From Collimonas pratensis (GTDB taxonomy: Bacteria > Pseudomonadota > Gammaproteobacteria > Burkholderiales > Burkholderiaceae_D): a stretch of DNA of 64,000 bases. Shown piece after piece: positions 10,003 through 18,285 of this stretch (its first letter is position 1; every line of letters starts with the position of its first letter). Under the pieces are notes generated by a model. That model had not been told where the DNA came from. It saw only the letters and a program-made list of their open reading frames with translations, and did not search any database. The position numbers and the translations under genes were made by a program. The stretch covers positions 3,224,001 through 3,288,000 of the forward strand of contig NZ_CP013234.1 in NCBI RefSeq assembly GCF_001584185.1, given 5' to 3'.

Positions 10003-11508
10003 ATGAGCGCCATCTACCCCGTAGCCGAGATCCGTAAAATCGAGCAAGCCGCCTTGCGCGACCTGCCCCCCTACACCCTGATGCAGCGCGCCGGCCAGGC
10101 CGCCGCCCAAGCCGCCCTGCGCCTGCTCCCCTGTCCGCCCCACAGCGCCGCTGTCCTGGTGCTGGCCGGCCCCGGCAACAACGGCGGCGACGCCCTCGAA
10201 GCCGCAGCCGGCCTGGCCAAGGCAGGCTGCGAAGTGCTGGCGCTGCTCAAAACTCCGCCCTCGCAATTGCCGCCTGATGCAGCCCAGGCACTGGCGCGCG
10301 CCCAGCGGCAAGGCGTGCACCTGATGCCGCCTGAGCAATTTGCCGATATCGACAGCGCGCAATGGCCCCTGGTCATCGACGGCCTGTTCGGCATCGGTCT
10401 CAGCCGCCCCCTGGATGGCGACTGGCGCAGCCTGGTGCAGGCAGTGAACGCCATGCCTTGTCCGGTGCTGGCGCTGGATGTGCCGAGCGGCCTCGATGCC
10501 GATACCGGCACCGTGGTCGGGGGTACCGGTGGCATCGCCGTCACGGCCAGCCACACGATTACCTTTATCGCCGACAAGGCCGGCCTGTACACCGGCGACG
10601 GCCCCGATTACGCCGGCAGCGTAGAGTTGGCGACTCTGGCGATTGCAGATCAATATCTGCCCGCACCCAACATGTGGCTGAACCATCCCGGCTTGTTCAG
10701 CGACTATCTCCGGCCACGCAAACGCAACTCGCACAAGGGCAGTTTTGGCGACGTCGCCGTGATCGGCGGCGCGGCCGGCATGGCCGGCGCCCCGATCCTG
10801 GCGGCACGCGCCGCCGCCAGATGCGGCGCCGGCCGTGTGTTTGTCGGCTACGCCGAAAATCCGCCGGCGTATGACCAGGCGCAGCCGGAGCTGATGTGCC
10901 GCCATGCCGCCGACCTGGATTTTTCCTCCGCGGTGCTGGTGGTCGGCACCGGCATGGGCATGGCCAACAGCGCGCTGGCCTTGCTGACGCGCGCCCTCGA
11001 TGCGCTCAGCTGGCTGGTGCTGGACGCCGACGCACTCAACCTGCTGGCGCGCCAGCCGCAGCTCCAGGTTCAGCTGGCGCAGCGCCAGCACGCTGTGCTG
11101 ATGACGCCGCATCCGCTGGAAGCAGCGCGCCTGCTCGGCCTGAGCACCAGTGAAATCCAGGCCGACCGGGTAACGGCAGCGCGCAAGCTGGCCAGCCGCT
11201 TCAATGCCGTGGTGGTGCTGAAAGGAGCTGGCAGCATTATCGCCCGTGCCGATGGCGCGGTCGTCGTCAACCCTACCGGCAATCCGGCGCTGGCCACCGC
11301 CGGCAGCGGCGACGTCCTCTCCGGCATCTGCGGCGCCCTGCTGGCGCAAGGCTGGCCGCAATGGGAAGCGGCGCTGGCGGCGGTATGGCTGCACGGCCGC
11401 GCCGCCGATCAACTGGTGGCGCAAGGCATCGGCCCGATCGGCCTGACTGCCGGCGAGCTGATTCCTGAAGTCCGGCTACTGCTGAATCAACTGGTGCAAG
11501 AGCACTGA
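10003..11508 (+). CDS. nnr: Bifunctional NAD(P)H-hydrate repair enzyme
   Basis: A 501-residue fusion of two repair activities. The N-terminal YjeF/NnrE domain epimerises NAD(P)HX; it is shown by the LMQRAG segment near residue 25 and GPGNNGGDALEAA near residues 58-70. The C-terminal NnrD domain is an ADP-dependent (S)-NAD(P)HX dehydratase with a ribokinase-like fold; it is shown by KGSFGDVAVIGGAAGMAGA and the late NPTGNPALATAGSGDVLSGI segment that contains the catalytic-region GxGD. The length is normal for the fused form. tsaE, a common neighbour in enterobacteria, is absent here. A palindromic repeat lies directly upstream. Confidence 0.95.
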   Translation: MSAIYPVAEIRKIEQAALRDLPPYTLMQRAGQAAAQAALRLLPCPPHSAAVLVLAGPGNNGGDALEAAAGLAKAGCEVLALLKTPPSQLPPDAAQALARAQRQGVHLMPPEQFADIDSAQWPLVIDGLFGIGLSRPLDGDWRSLVQAVNAMPCPVLALDVPSGLDADTGTVVGGTGGIAVTASHTITFIADKAGLYTGDGPDYAGSVELATLAIADQYLPAPNMWLNHPGLFSDYLRPRKRNSHKGSFGDVAVIGGAAGMAGAPILAARAAARCGAGRVFVGYAENPPAYDQAQPELMCRHAADLDFSSAVLVVGTGMGMANSALALLTRALDALSWLVLDADALNLLARQPQLQVQLAQRQHAVLMTPHPLEAARLLGLSTSEIQADRVTAARKLASRFNAVVVLKGAGSIIARADGAVVVNPTGNPALATAGSGDVLSGICGALLAQGWPQWEAALAAVWLHGRAADQLVAQGIGPIGLTAGELIPEVRLLLNQLVQEH

Positions 11509-11551
11509 GCACAAGCTGTAATGCGGTTCAGTCTGAATCAAACGGCATGAC

Positions 11552-11634
11552 GTAGGGTGGGCAGATTTTCTGTCCACGCTGAATTCACTCCTCGAATGAG
11601 CAAGGTCCCGCGTGGGCACAGGTGCCCACCCTAC
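11552..11634. repeat. BIME-like palindrome GTAGGGTGGGCA...TGCCCACCCTAC, copy 1
   Basis: Perfect 12-bp outer arms at 11552-11563 and 11623-11634. A degraded inner pair (GTCCACGC / GCGTGGGCAC) makes two facing hairpins. It is the most diverged and longest of three copies in this window (others at 30047 and 47334). It lies between convergent nnr and the 106-residue gene. Confidence 0.85.
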
Positions 11635-11648
11635 TGGCATCCAAGCTG

Positions 11649-11969
11649 CTATGCTTGATTCTTGTTCCGCCGGACTGCGCCAAAATGGCGTGCCAGATAG
11701 AGCCCGAGGACCAGGAAACCGGCAAAGAACAAGGCGCAGCCCGGATTGAAGCCAAACGCAAACGGATATGCCTTATACAGCGCAGCGCCGATCAGCAGGT
11801 TGGCCAGGCCCCATAGGAAGTTCATGAGCGGTGACGAATCGCCCACCCCGCGCGGCTTGGCGAAGGGTGTGGGGAAAGGCTCGCCACGCAAGCCGCAGGA
11901 CAGGTGCGAAATGCAGTTGCACAGGAAGGCGCCGGCGAAGAAAGTCGCCACGTACTGCTGAACATCCAT
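11649..11969 (-). CDS. Small conserved membrane protein of unknown function
   Basis: A 106-residue hydrophobic protein. Membrane-spanning stretches lie near residues 5-22 (YVATFFAGAFLCNCISHL), 47-66 (PLMNFLWGLANLLIGAALYK) and 75-94 (NPGCALFFAGFLVLGLYLAR), with a polar Pro/Gly-rich loop between the first two. AAGGATC sits just before the ATG at 11969. The gene begins 30 bp after the stop of the NnrU-like gene on the same strand, so they are probably one operon. I do not recognise a named family. A role near the membrane with NnrU is inference only. Confidence 0.65.
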   Translation of the reverse strand: MDVQQYVATFFAGAFLCNCISHLSCGLRGEPFPTPFAKPRGVGDSSPLMNFLWGLANLLIGAALYKAYPFAFGFNPGCALFFAGFLVLGLYLARHFGAVRRNKNQA

Positions 11970-11999
11970 AAAGATCCTTGGTTGAATTACGGCGCTTAG

Positions 12000-12566
12000 C
12001 TACCCACCCCACGGCACCACAGCCAGCCCGATCAGCTGGCGATGGAAAGTCATCACCAGCAGAGCCAGCAACAAACCCGCGACCACAGCGATCACATCGT
12101 ATTTCAGCGCCGGTTCGAACGGTTTGTAGCTATCGCGCCTGAGCACCGAAATCAAATCGATCACGACAAAAGCCAGGAACGCGGAAAATAATATAGTGGC
12201 TTTCTCGTGGCCGTTGGCCAGCAGATGCACCAGCGCCCAGATACCGATCCCCAGCAGCATCGGATGCTTTATCCAGGCGCGGATATGGCCTTTCATGTGG
12301 GCCGCCGCCAGCAGGACGAAACTGACCGCCATGGCCAGCGGAGCGCCATGCCTGGCGCCGATGAACGAGTTAAAAAGACGCGGTTCGGCCGGCGCCCTGG
12401 CGTAGCCGACGATGATCAAGATCAGTCCGAGCGCAGCCAGCATGGCAAACATGCCCTTGTAGCGTTTTTCCCCCAGCGATTGCAGCATACCGGCTCTCAG
12501 GGCCGGCAAGGTGGGGACCAAATGAAGGCTGATGAACAGCAGCAGGCCGAGAATCAGTATTTCCAA
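12000..12566 (-). CDS. NnrU family integral membrane protein
   Basis: A 188-residue polytopic membrane protein of the NnrU family, which is linked to nitrite/nitric-oxide reduction in denitrifiers and related by fold to isoprenylcysteine methyltransferase-like and DUF6-like membrane proteins. The motifs LFISLHLVPTLPALR near the N-terminus, HMKGHIRAWIKHPMLLGIGIWALVHLLANG near the middle and several hydrophobic helices support this. The start is a TTG with AGGAGAG about 6 nt upstream. No denitrification genes are nearby, but hmp and nsrR lie 2.4 kb upstream. The precise function is not established. Confidence 0.82.
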   Translation of the reverse strand: MEILILGLLLFISLHLVPTLPALRAGMLQSLGEKRYKGMFAMLAALGLILIIVGYARAPAEPRLFNSFIGARHGAPLAMAVSFVLLAAAHMKGHIRAWIKHPMLLGIGIWALVHLLANGHEKATILFSAFLAFVVIDLISVLRRDSYKPFEPALKYDVIAVVAGLLLALLVMTFHRQLIGLAVVPWGG

Positions 12567-12605
12567 ATCACTCTCCTTGAAGACAGGCTATCGACGGGAG
12601 CTGCA

Positions 12606-12643
12606 ATGAAAAATCCCTCCCGGCGTCGCCACCGGGAGGGATT
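12606..12643 (-). terminator. Rho-independent terminator of the S46 peptidase gene
   Basis: A 12-bp stem (AATCCCTCCCGG at 12612-12623 and its complement to 12643) is followed on the minus strand by TTTTTC. It lies 30 bp past the peptidase stop codon. Confidence 0.85.
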
Positions 12644-12672
12644 GATTATAGGAGAAATGCCTACCGTATGGC

Positions 12673-14730
12673 TTAGTGCGCCAGAATTTCCTTGACCAGC
12701 GCATCGCCGCCATAGACATTTTTCAAGGTTTCCAGGATCGCGCCGCTGTGCACCGCCACCGAACGGTTGAAGCGCGAGTCGTACCAGAATGCGCCGCCCA
12801 GCGAGTGGATATTGCCGTCAAAAATCAGGCCGACGATTTCACCGTTGCGATTGATCATCGGGCTGCCGGAATTACCGCCGATGATGTCGTTGGTGCTGAC
12901 CAGGTTATAGCGTTGCGCCAGGTTCAGCTTGTTCTTGGCGGCATGCCAGGAGGCCGGCAAGGCAAACGGATCGGCGCCGGTATCGCGGGCAAAGGCGCCG
13001 CCGATGGTGGTAAACGGCGGGATCTGCTTGTCGCCTTCTTTCCAGCCCTTCACTTCACCATACGACAAGCGCAGGGTAAAAGTCGCATCCGGATAGGCGC
13101 TGGTGCCTTGCTGGGCAAAGCGGGCCTGGGCGATCAGTTCCGAGTTCTTTTGCTGCACCGAGTCCACTTCCTTTTCATAACGGCTGCGAATCGCGCGCGC
13201 GGCCGGATCCAGCGCCAGTTCCATCTTGATGAACGGGTCGTCGGATTTCAGGATGGCTTGTTTTCCGCCCTGCCACAGCGCCTTGCGCACTGCCGGGTCG
13301 CCCAGCTTGGTGTTGTCGATCAAGGCAGCGCTGAGCTGATCCGGCGATTGCTTGCCCAGCACCTGCTTGACGAAAGCGTCGTCAGTGCCAAGCATTTCGC
13401 GCATTTTTGTAAGCGAAAGGCTGAGCGTGACTTTTTCAAAATCGGGATAAACCGGGGCCGTGGAAAACAGTTCCTGCTCGACTTCCGGCAGCTTGGCGTC
13501 GGCATATTCCGGCAGGCGTTCACCGTCCGGCTTGGCACGTTCTTCGGCACCACGCACCAGGTCGCGTGCGTAGCTGAAGTACTTGCTGCTGAACCCGCGG
13601 CCGCCTTCGATCATGCCGTAAGGCGCTTCCATCTCGCGATAGGCTTGCTGGGAGGCGGCGATCGCATCCCAGGCGCCGCCAACCTTGGCTTGCAGCGCCG
13701 GCGTCTGCGCCACGAACTTGCGCAAGGCGGTTTCATCGTCCTGCTTCTGCTGCATCAAGACCGGATCCTGCAGGGCGCTCAGGCGTCCGCGCAAGGCCTT
13801 GTAACCGTTTTCCACGCCAAACAGCATTTGTCCCGCATTACGTGCTGCTTCCGGGCTGCTCTTGCTGTACTGTTCCAGCACACCGCGCAATTCCGACAAG
13901 CGGATCAAGGTGTTAACCAGGGTCAGGTCGCGCATGGTGGTCAGCTGTGAAACGGTCAGCTGGCGCTGGGTCGACCCGGGCTGACCGGTGACGAACACCA
14001 TTTCGCCGTCTTCCGCACCGTTTTTGCTGAACGGGAAATAATTATCGATCTTGGCAGGCTTGCCGTCTTCATAGGCGCGCAGCATGGTGATATCGAGATC
14101 GTAGCGCGGAAAATTGAAGTTGTCCGGATCGCCGCCGAAGAATGCAGCCGCCTTTTCCGGCGCCCACACCAGGCGCGTATCCTGGAAACGGTGATATTTA
14201 TATACCTGGTACTGGCCGCCGTGATACAGGTCGACGAGGTCGCAGCGGACGGTTTCCTTATCCTTGCCAACGCAAGCCGAAGTCAGCTTGGCCTTGATGG
14301 CGTTCTGCGCGCTCTTGAAAGCGGCGCCGTCCAGCCCTGCTGTCGCATTCTTGACTTCAGCGGTGACGTCGGTGATCTGTTCCAGCCGGTTCAGTTCGAT
14401 TTCCGGGCAGCTCAGTTCCTGCTCGCGGTTCTTGGCCAGGAAACCATCCTTGATCAGGTTTTTCTTCGCCGTCGACATCTGGTCCAGGCATTCGGAAGCG
14501 CAGTGATGATTGGTCATCACCAGTCCATCTTTCGAGACAAAGGACGCCGAGCAGCCGCCGGCGATACGCGCCGAGCCCAGCATGGTGCGCTTGATCCATG
14601 CATCGCTTGGCGTGAAGCCGTATTCGGCCTGCATTTTCGCCTTCGGCAAATTGTCCAAGGTCCACATCCCCTCCGCCGCCATGCTCATGCCTGGAACCAG
14701 CAGTGCTGCAAAAAGCCAATGAATTCGCAT
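12673..14730 (-). CDS. S46 family serine peptidase (DPP7/DPP11-type dipeptidyl-peptidase), exported
   Basis: A 685-residue periplasmic peptidase of MEROPS family S46, whose members release dipeptides from the N-terminus of peptides. A signal peptide is visible (MRIHWLFAALLVPGMSMAAEG, cleavage after about residue 19). The catalytic histidine lies in GLVMTNHHC near residue 76. The nucleophile serine lies in the late GGNSGSPM motif, followed by GEIVGLIFDGN. A mid-protein acidic residue completes the triad in this family. Length fits the family (about 700). The gene appears monocistronic, with a strong terminator behind it. DPP7 versus DPP11 specificity cannot be settled by eye. Confidence 0.92.
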   Translation of the reverse strand: MRIHWLFAALLVPGMSMAAEGMWTLDNLPKAKMQAEYGFTPSDAWIKRTMLGSARIAGGCSASFVSKDGLVMTNHHCASECLDQMSTAKKNLIKDGFLAKNREQELSCPEIELNRLEQITDVTAEVKNATAGLDGAAFKSAQNAIKAKLTSACVGKDKETVRCDLVDLYHGGQYQVYKYHRFQDTRLVWAPEKAAAFFGGDPDNFNFPRYDLDITMLRAYEDGKPAKIDNYFPFSKNGAEDGEMVFVTGQPGSTQRQLTVSQLTTMRDLTLVNTLIRLSELRGVLEQYSKSSPEAARNAGQMLFGVENGYKALRGRLSALQDPVLMQQKQDDETALRKFVAQTPALQAKVGGAWDAIAASQQAYREMEAPYGMIEGGRGFSSKYFSYARDLVRGAEERAKPDGERLPEYADAKLPEVEQELFSTAPVYPDFEKVTLSLSLTKMREMLGTDDAFVKQVLGKQSPDQLSAALIDNTKLGDPAVRKALWQGGKQAILKSDDPFIKMELALDPAARAIRSRYEKEVDSVQQKNSELIAQARFAQQGTSAYPDATFTLRLSYGEVKGWKEGDKQIPPFTTIGGAFARDTGADPFALPASWHAAKNKLNLAQRYNLVSTNDIIGGNSGSPMINRNGEIVGLIFDGNIHSLGGAFWYDSRFNRSVAVHSGAILETLKNVYGGDALVKEILAH

Positions 14731-14923
14731 CGTCTTCCTAACAATAAATAATTTTTAGGAGTGAGACATTACCACATTGAAATGAGAATCGTCACCATGA
14801 ATGCAGAGCAGATTCGATGGCGACGATTTGACATTCACCTGGCCGAAATCTCCGTCCAGTTTGACATTGGAACCAGCTATTTGCAGCCGCGGCGCCACAT
14901 GCCTGCCGCCGGCGTTCAAGCGC

Positions 14924-16132
14924 TTATTGCAAATGTTCCACCAAGGACGGGCCAAACACTTCCTGCCGGATGCGCTGCGGCGGCACGCCGCGCGCCAGCA
15001 AGGCATTGCGCTGAGCACGCATGAAGGGCGCCGGGCCGCACAGGAAATACGCCGCGTTCTGCGGCAGCAAGCTGTCCGGCACTGTCGCCAGGCTCAAAAA
15101 GCCTTGCTGCTGATAGTCCTGCGGTACGCAATCGTTCGCCGCCGGCCTTTCGTAAGCCACGTATGACTGCATCTGGCCATGCTGCAGCATCAGGCTGCGC
15201 AACTCACGCTTGAGCGGATGGTGCTGGCCGTCGAGCGTGGCGTACAGGAAGTTGACCGGGCGCTGCGGGCTTTCCAGCAGGCTGCCATGCAGCATGCTCA
15301 TCATCGGCGTGACGCCGACGCCGGCGCTGATCAGCACCAGCGGCGTATCCAGGTCGCCCGGCGCGAGCACGAAATCGCCGCAGGGCGGGCTGACCCACAG
15401 CACGTCGCCTTCCTGATACTGGTCGTGCAGGAGGTTCGACACCAGTCCCGCCGGGCTGTCCTCCTCACGCTTGACGCTGATGCGCCAATGACCGCTGCCC
15501 GGCGCATCGGACAGGCTGTACTGACGCAGCTGGCGCAAAGCCAGTTCGGCGACATTGACGGCGATGCTGATGTACTGGCCCGGCTGGAAAGGCGGCAGCG
15601 CGGCGCCGTCGCTGGCCTGCAGATAGAAGGAGCTGACGGTCTCGCTTTCCTTCTGTTTGCGCACGATCGTGACCGCACGGTATTCGCCCGGCTCGACGCC
15701 TAGCGCCCGGTACAGCTTGCGCTCTTCCCCGATCAAGGCGTCCGCCAGCAAGCCGTAGGCCTCGGCCCACGCCGCTATCAATGCCGGCGTGGCGGCAGCG
15801 CCGAGGATTTCGGCGATGGCTGCCAGCAAATGCTTGCCGACAATCGGATAGTGCTCGGCGCGGATTCCCAGGCTGACATGCTTTTGCACGATACGGCTGA
15901 TGACCGGCGCCAACGCGGCAGGATCATCGATATTGGCGGCGTAGGCGAAAATGGCTGAGGCCAGCGCCTGTTGCTGCTTGCCGGACTCCTGGTTCGGCAT
16001 GTTGAAAATGTTCTTCAGTTCCGGATGGGCGGCAAACAGACGCTGGTAGAAGCAGCGGCTAATGGCGACGCCATGCTCGCGCAGGACAGGAACGGAAGCG
16101 GCGATGTAGGGACGGGAAGCAGCTGAAAGCAT
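14924..16132 (-). CDS. hmp: Nitric oxide dioxygenase (flavohemoglobin)
   Basis: A 402-residue cytoplasmic flavohemoprotein that turns NO and O2 into nitrate using NAD(P)H. The N-terminal globin domain (about 1-140) carries the proximal-histidine region IVQKHVSLGI near residue 85. An FAD-binding ferredoxin-reductase domain follows (RQYSLSDAPG is the FAD motif), then an NAD-binding domain (LISAGVGVTPMMSML). AGGAG stands 8 nt before the ATG. A candidate NsrR operator lies 13-35 bp upstream of the start, and nsrR is the next gene upstream on the same strand but separated by its own terminator. Regulation by NO through NsrR is therefore likely. Confidence 0.96.
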   Translation of the reverse strand: MLSAASRPYIAASVPVLREHGVAISRCFYQRLFAAHPELKNIFNMPNQESGKQQQALASAIFAYAANIDDPAALAPVISRIVQKHVSLGIRAEHYPIVGKHLLAAIAEILGAAATPALIAAWAEAYGLLADALIGEERKLYRALGVEPGEYRAVTIVRKQKESETVSSFYLQASDGAALPPFQPGQYISIAVNVAELALRQLRQYSLSDAPGSGHWRISVKREEDSPAGLVSNLLHDQYQEGDVLWVSPPCGDFVLAPGDLDTPLVLISAGVGVTPMMSMLHGSLLESPQRPVNFLYATLDGQHHPLKRELRSLMLQHGQMQSYVAYERPAANDCVPQDYQQQGFLSLATVPDSLLPQNAAYFLCGPAPFMRAQRNALLARGVPPQRIRQEVFGPSLVEHLQ

Positions 16133-16144
16133 ATCGAACTCCTA

Positions 16145-16167
16145 TTGTGACATTTAAAATACTACAA
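16145..16167. promoter_or_regulatory. Candidate NsrR operator upstream of hmp
   Basis: A 23-bp dyad TTGT...CATTTAAAAT...ACAA lies 13 bp upstream of the hmp start. It shares TTGT--CATTT-AAA------ACAA at the same spacing with the site before nsrR, and it resembles the CATTT-centred NsrR box known in enterobacteria. Confidence 0.65.
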
Positions 16168-16174
16168 TTAAATT

Positions 16175-16220
16175 AAAAAAACGCGCCGTCATATCCGCTC
16201 CAGGATGCGGCGGACGGCGC
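16175..16220 (-). terminator. Rho-independent terminator between nsrR and hmp
   Basis: The 8-bp arms GCGCCGTC (16183-16190) and GACGGCGC (16213-16220) have extra CCGC/GCGG pairing inside. On the minus strand a run of seven T follows one base after the stem. It separates nsrR from hmp, so each has its own promoter. Confidence 0.85.
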
Positions 16221-16237
16221 TCTGGATTTCTATAAGA

Positions 16238-16684
16238 TCAATGGACCGCCATCGGCTGGAACTGCATGCGCGCAATCGCCGTCGACGTCGGCGGCATGAC
16301 CAGTTCCGCCAGGCTATGCCGGTTCATGCCGGCATAGAATTCGCGCTGGCCGATATCCAGCACCCGCTTCAGATGACAGCTGCCGCGCAGCACACAAGGC
16401 GGTTCGTCGCAATCCACCAGGCCTTTGTCGCCTTCCAGCGCACTCAGGATATCGCCCAGCTTCAGGCTGGCCGGCGCCTGCGCCAGCCGCAGGCCGCCGT
16501 TGCGGCCGGGCGTGGCGCTGACCCAGCCCAGCTTGACCAGGCGGTTGACCACCTTGTTCAGGTGATTCTTGGGAATGTCGTAATGACTCGCCAGCTCGCC
16601 CACCGTAATCACACCCTGCTCCGGCGTCGCCGCCAGATACATCAAGACGCGCAAACCGAAATCTGTAAATTTGGTGAATTGCAT
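16238..16684 (-). CDS. nsrR: NO-sensing Rrf2-family repressor NsrR
   Basis: A 148-residue Rrf2-type regulator. The winged helix-turn-helix spans about residues 1-75 (MQFTKFTDFGLRVLMYLA, then HYDIPKNHLNKVVNRLVKLGW and GRNGGLRLA). The three cluster-binding cysteines occur as C-x4-C-x5-C (CDEPPC and RGSC) near residues 90-102, the NsrR spacing for an NO-sensitive Fe-S cluster. I start at ATG 16682-16684, with GGGAAG upstream, because the longer frame adds an unsupported N-terminus. It sits upstream of hmp on the same strand and has a palindromic candidate operator 56 bp before its start, so it probably represses itself and hmp. Confidence 0.93.
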   Translation of the reverse strand: MQFTKFTDFGLRVLMYLAATPEQGVITVGELASHYDIPKNHLNKVVNRLVKLGWVSATPGRNGGLRLAQAPASLKLGDILSALEGDKGLVDCDEPPCVLRGSCHLKRVLDIGQREFYAGMNRHSLAELVMPPTSTAIARMQFQPMAVH

Positions 16685-16739
16685 GGCTTTGCTTCCCGCT
16701 GAAAACCGGATATGGATCCGGGATGCCACCATCATACAA

Positions 16740-16762
16740 TTGTTGCATTTTAAAAGCAACAA
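16740..16762. promoter_or_regulatory. Candidate NsrR operator upstream of nsrR
   Basis: A 23-bp core TTGTTGCATTTT...GCAACAA lies within a perfect 9-bp-arm inverted repeat (AATTGTTGC, 9-bp AT spacer, GCAACAATT; 16738-16764). It has the same TTGT...ACAA frame and length as the site before hmp. Confidence 0.65.
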
Positions 16763-16764
16763 TT

Positions 16765-17016
16765 AACTGGTTTAACAATCCTGCCTTAAATACATTCGTT
16801 GACGATCGAATTACTGCCGGCGAACCCGGAAGAATATTCTTGCCTTTCCAACAAAATACAAAATGTAACTTGACGCCGCTTCCCTATGACGCCAATAATG
16901 AGCCAAAGAAAAGTTTCCTTATGGAAAATTAAAAAAGGGGAAGGTGCGGCACATAACAAATGTCCAAGCGCTTGCTTGGGTTTCCACAAAAGTAAATGTC
17001 AATCGGGAGATTTGTC
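16765..17016. other. AT-rich intergenic region before the pilus operon
   Basis: No gene is supported here. It presumably holds the pilus promoter. One hairpin, CCAAGC-GCTT-GCTTGG at 16964-16979, lies 37 nt before the first subunit start. A short frame crossing the region has no good start or family. Confidence 0.5.
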
Positions 17017-17538
17017 ATGAAAAGGTTTGTTCGGAACGGCATTTTGATTATCGCGTCAGCAACCGTCTATAGCACTGTTTCCAACACCTCATCCGCAGCC
17101 ACTGCCACGGCAACCATGACCAATACGGTCACCATCGCCAACATCTGCACCATTTCCACGATTGGCTTCACCACTACCTACGATCCGATTGTCACCAACC
17201 TCTCGACGCCTCAGACCGCGACGGCCAGCGTCACCACCACTTGCACCATCGGCGCCAGTCCGGTGATTACCCTGGACCAGGGCGCGCACGCCAATACCGG
17301 CTCGACCGCCGCCGTGCCGCTGCGCCGCCTTTCCAACGGCACCGCCTTTCTCAACTACGGCTTGTTTCAAGACAGCGGCCATGTCACAACCTGGGGCGGC
17401 ACGCCGGCGACCGCGCCTACCGCTGTCGTCGCCACCGGCCTGGCGACCCCGATCACCATCTACGCCAGTATTCCTGCCGCGCAGTCCCAGCCTGCCGCAA
17501 CCTATACCGACTCTGTCATTGCCACTGTCACCTTCTAG
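17017..17538 (+). CDS. Spore coat U domain pilus subunit (archaic chaperone-usher)
   Basis: A 173-residue secreted protein with one SCPU domain. The signal peptide (MKRFVRNGILIIASATVYS...) is followed by Thr/Ala-rich N-terminal sequence. The family pattern is clear: paired cysteines (NICTI... and TTTCTI), a LDQGAH segment, R-LSNG, YGLFQD, WGG, and the C-terminal IPAAQ...TYTDSVIATVTF donor-type strand. GGGAGA lies 6 nt before ATG 17017; an upstream start would add eight unsupported residues. First gene of a four-gene operon with chaperone, usher and a second subunit. Likely a pilin-like fibre subunit exported by the Sec and usher routes. Confidence 0.88.
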   Translation: MKRFVRNGILIIASATVYSTVSNTSSAATATATMTNTVTIANICTISTIGFTTTYDPIVTNLSTPQTATASVTTTCTIGASPVITLDQGAHANTGSTAAVPLRRLSNGTAFLNYGLFQDSGHVTTWGGTPATAPTAVVATGLATPITIYASIPAAQSQPAATYTDSVIATVTF

Positions 17539-17550
17539 GCGGGGTGCGGA

Positions 17551-18285
17551 ATGGCGTCGATGCTGAATAAATGGCGACAGCTGCTGGCCGCCGCGTTGTG
17601 CGCCGGCGCCACAGCCACGGCATGCGCTGCCTCGTTCAACGTCAACCCGATCGGCTTCGACCTCACCACGGAGCGCAGTTCCGGCGTCCTGCAGATCAGG
17701 AACACCGGCGAGCAGCCGGTGCGCATCCAGGTGCAGGCGGTTGACTGGAGCACCGATGGCAGCAAGGAGGTATTGAGCGATACCGATGCGCTGCTGCTGA
17801 ATCCGCCGATCTTCAGCATCGAACCGGGGCAGCTGCAGTTTCTGCGCTTTGGCCTGCGTCGTCCGGAGAATTCAGCCAGCGAGAAAAGCTACCGGCTGCT
17901 GATCGATGAAGTGCCGCAGGCCGGTTCGCAAGGCCCCGGCCTGCGCACATTGCTGAGGGTCAGCATCCCGGTATTCATCACACCCAAGATCCGGCAGGAA
18001 AAAATTTCCTGGCAACTCAAGCGCGTGGCTGGCGCCTTGCTGCTGAGCGCCGCCAACGAGGGCAACGTGCACAGCAAGATCAACCAGCTGCGGCTCAGCA
18101 ACGGCGACGACAAGGACGCTCTGCAGATCAATGCTCCTGCTTATGTTTTGCCGGGCCAGCGCAAGGAATGGCCCCTGGCGAACGGAAAAATCCGTGACGG
18201 CGCGGTCCGGCTGCACATTCTGACAGACAAGGGCGAGATTGAAGAACACCTCACGCTGGAGGCTGACCAGGTATCTAGCCGCTAG
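17551..18285 (+). CDS. Periplasmic pilus chaperone (PapD-like)
   Basis: A 244-residue chaperone that donates a beta strand to unfolded SCPU subunits in the periplasm and hands them to the usher. The signal peptide ends near CAASFNVNP (about residue 26). The N-terminal immunoglobulin-like domain has the typical NTGEQPVRIQVQA strand and the NPPIFSIEPGQLQFLRFGLRRP motif that precedes the G1 strand. A second domain follows (PVFITP onward). It starts 12 bp after the first subunit and its 3' end overlaps the usher start by 47 bp, showing translational coupling. Closest in type to CsuC of archaic pili. Confidence 0.92.
   Translation: MASMLNKWRQLLAAALCAGATATACAASFNVNPIGFDLTTERSSGVLQIRNTGEQPVRIQVQAVDWSTDGSKEVLSDTDALLLNPPIFSIEPGQLQFLRFGLRRPENSASEKSYRLLIDEVPQAGSQGPGLRTLLRVSIPVFITPKIRQEKISWQLKRVAGALLLSAANEGNVHSKINQLRLSNGDDKDALQINAPAYVLPGQRKEWPLANGKIRDGAVRLHILTDKGEIEEHLTLEADQVSSR

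Noticed and set aside
9946..11424. 492-residue minus-strand frame opposite nnr
   Set aside because: GC-rich antisense frame with low-complexity His/Gly/Ala/Gln content; nnr on the other strand has clear motifs.
12676..13950. 424-residue frame opposite the S46 peptidase gene
   Set aside because: Antisense of a clear peptidase; no recognisable domain.
14755..15024. Small frames in both strands between the S46 peptidase gene and hmp
   Set aside because: They overlap the hmp 3' end or lack ribosome sites and show no conserved pattern; the 193-bp gap seems to hold only promoter sequence.
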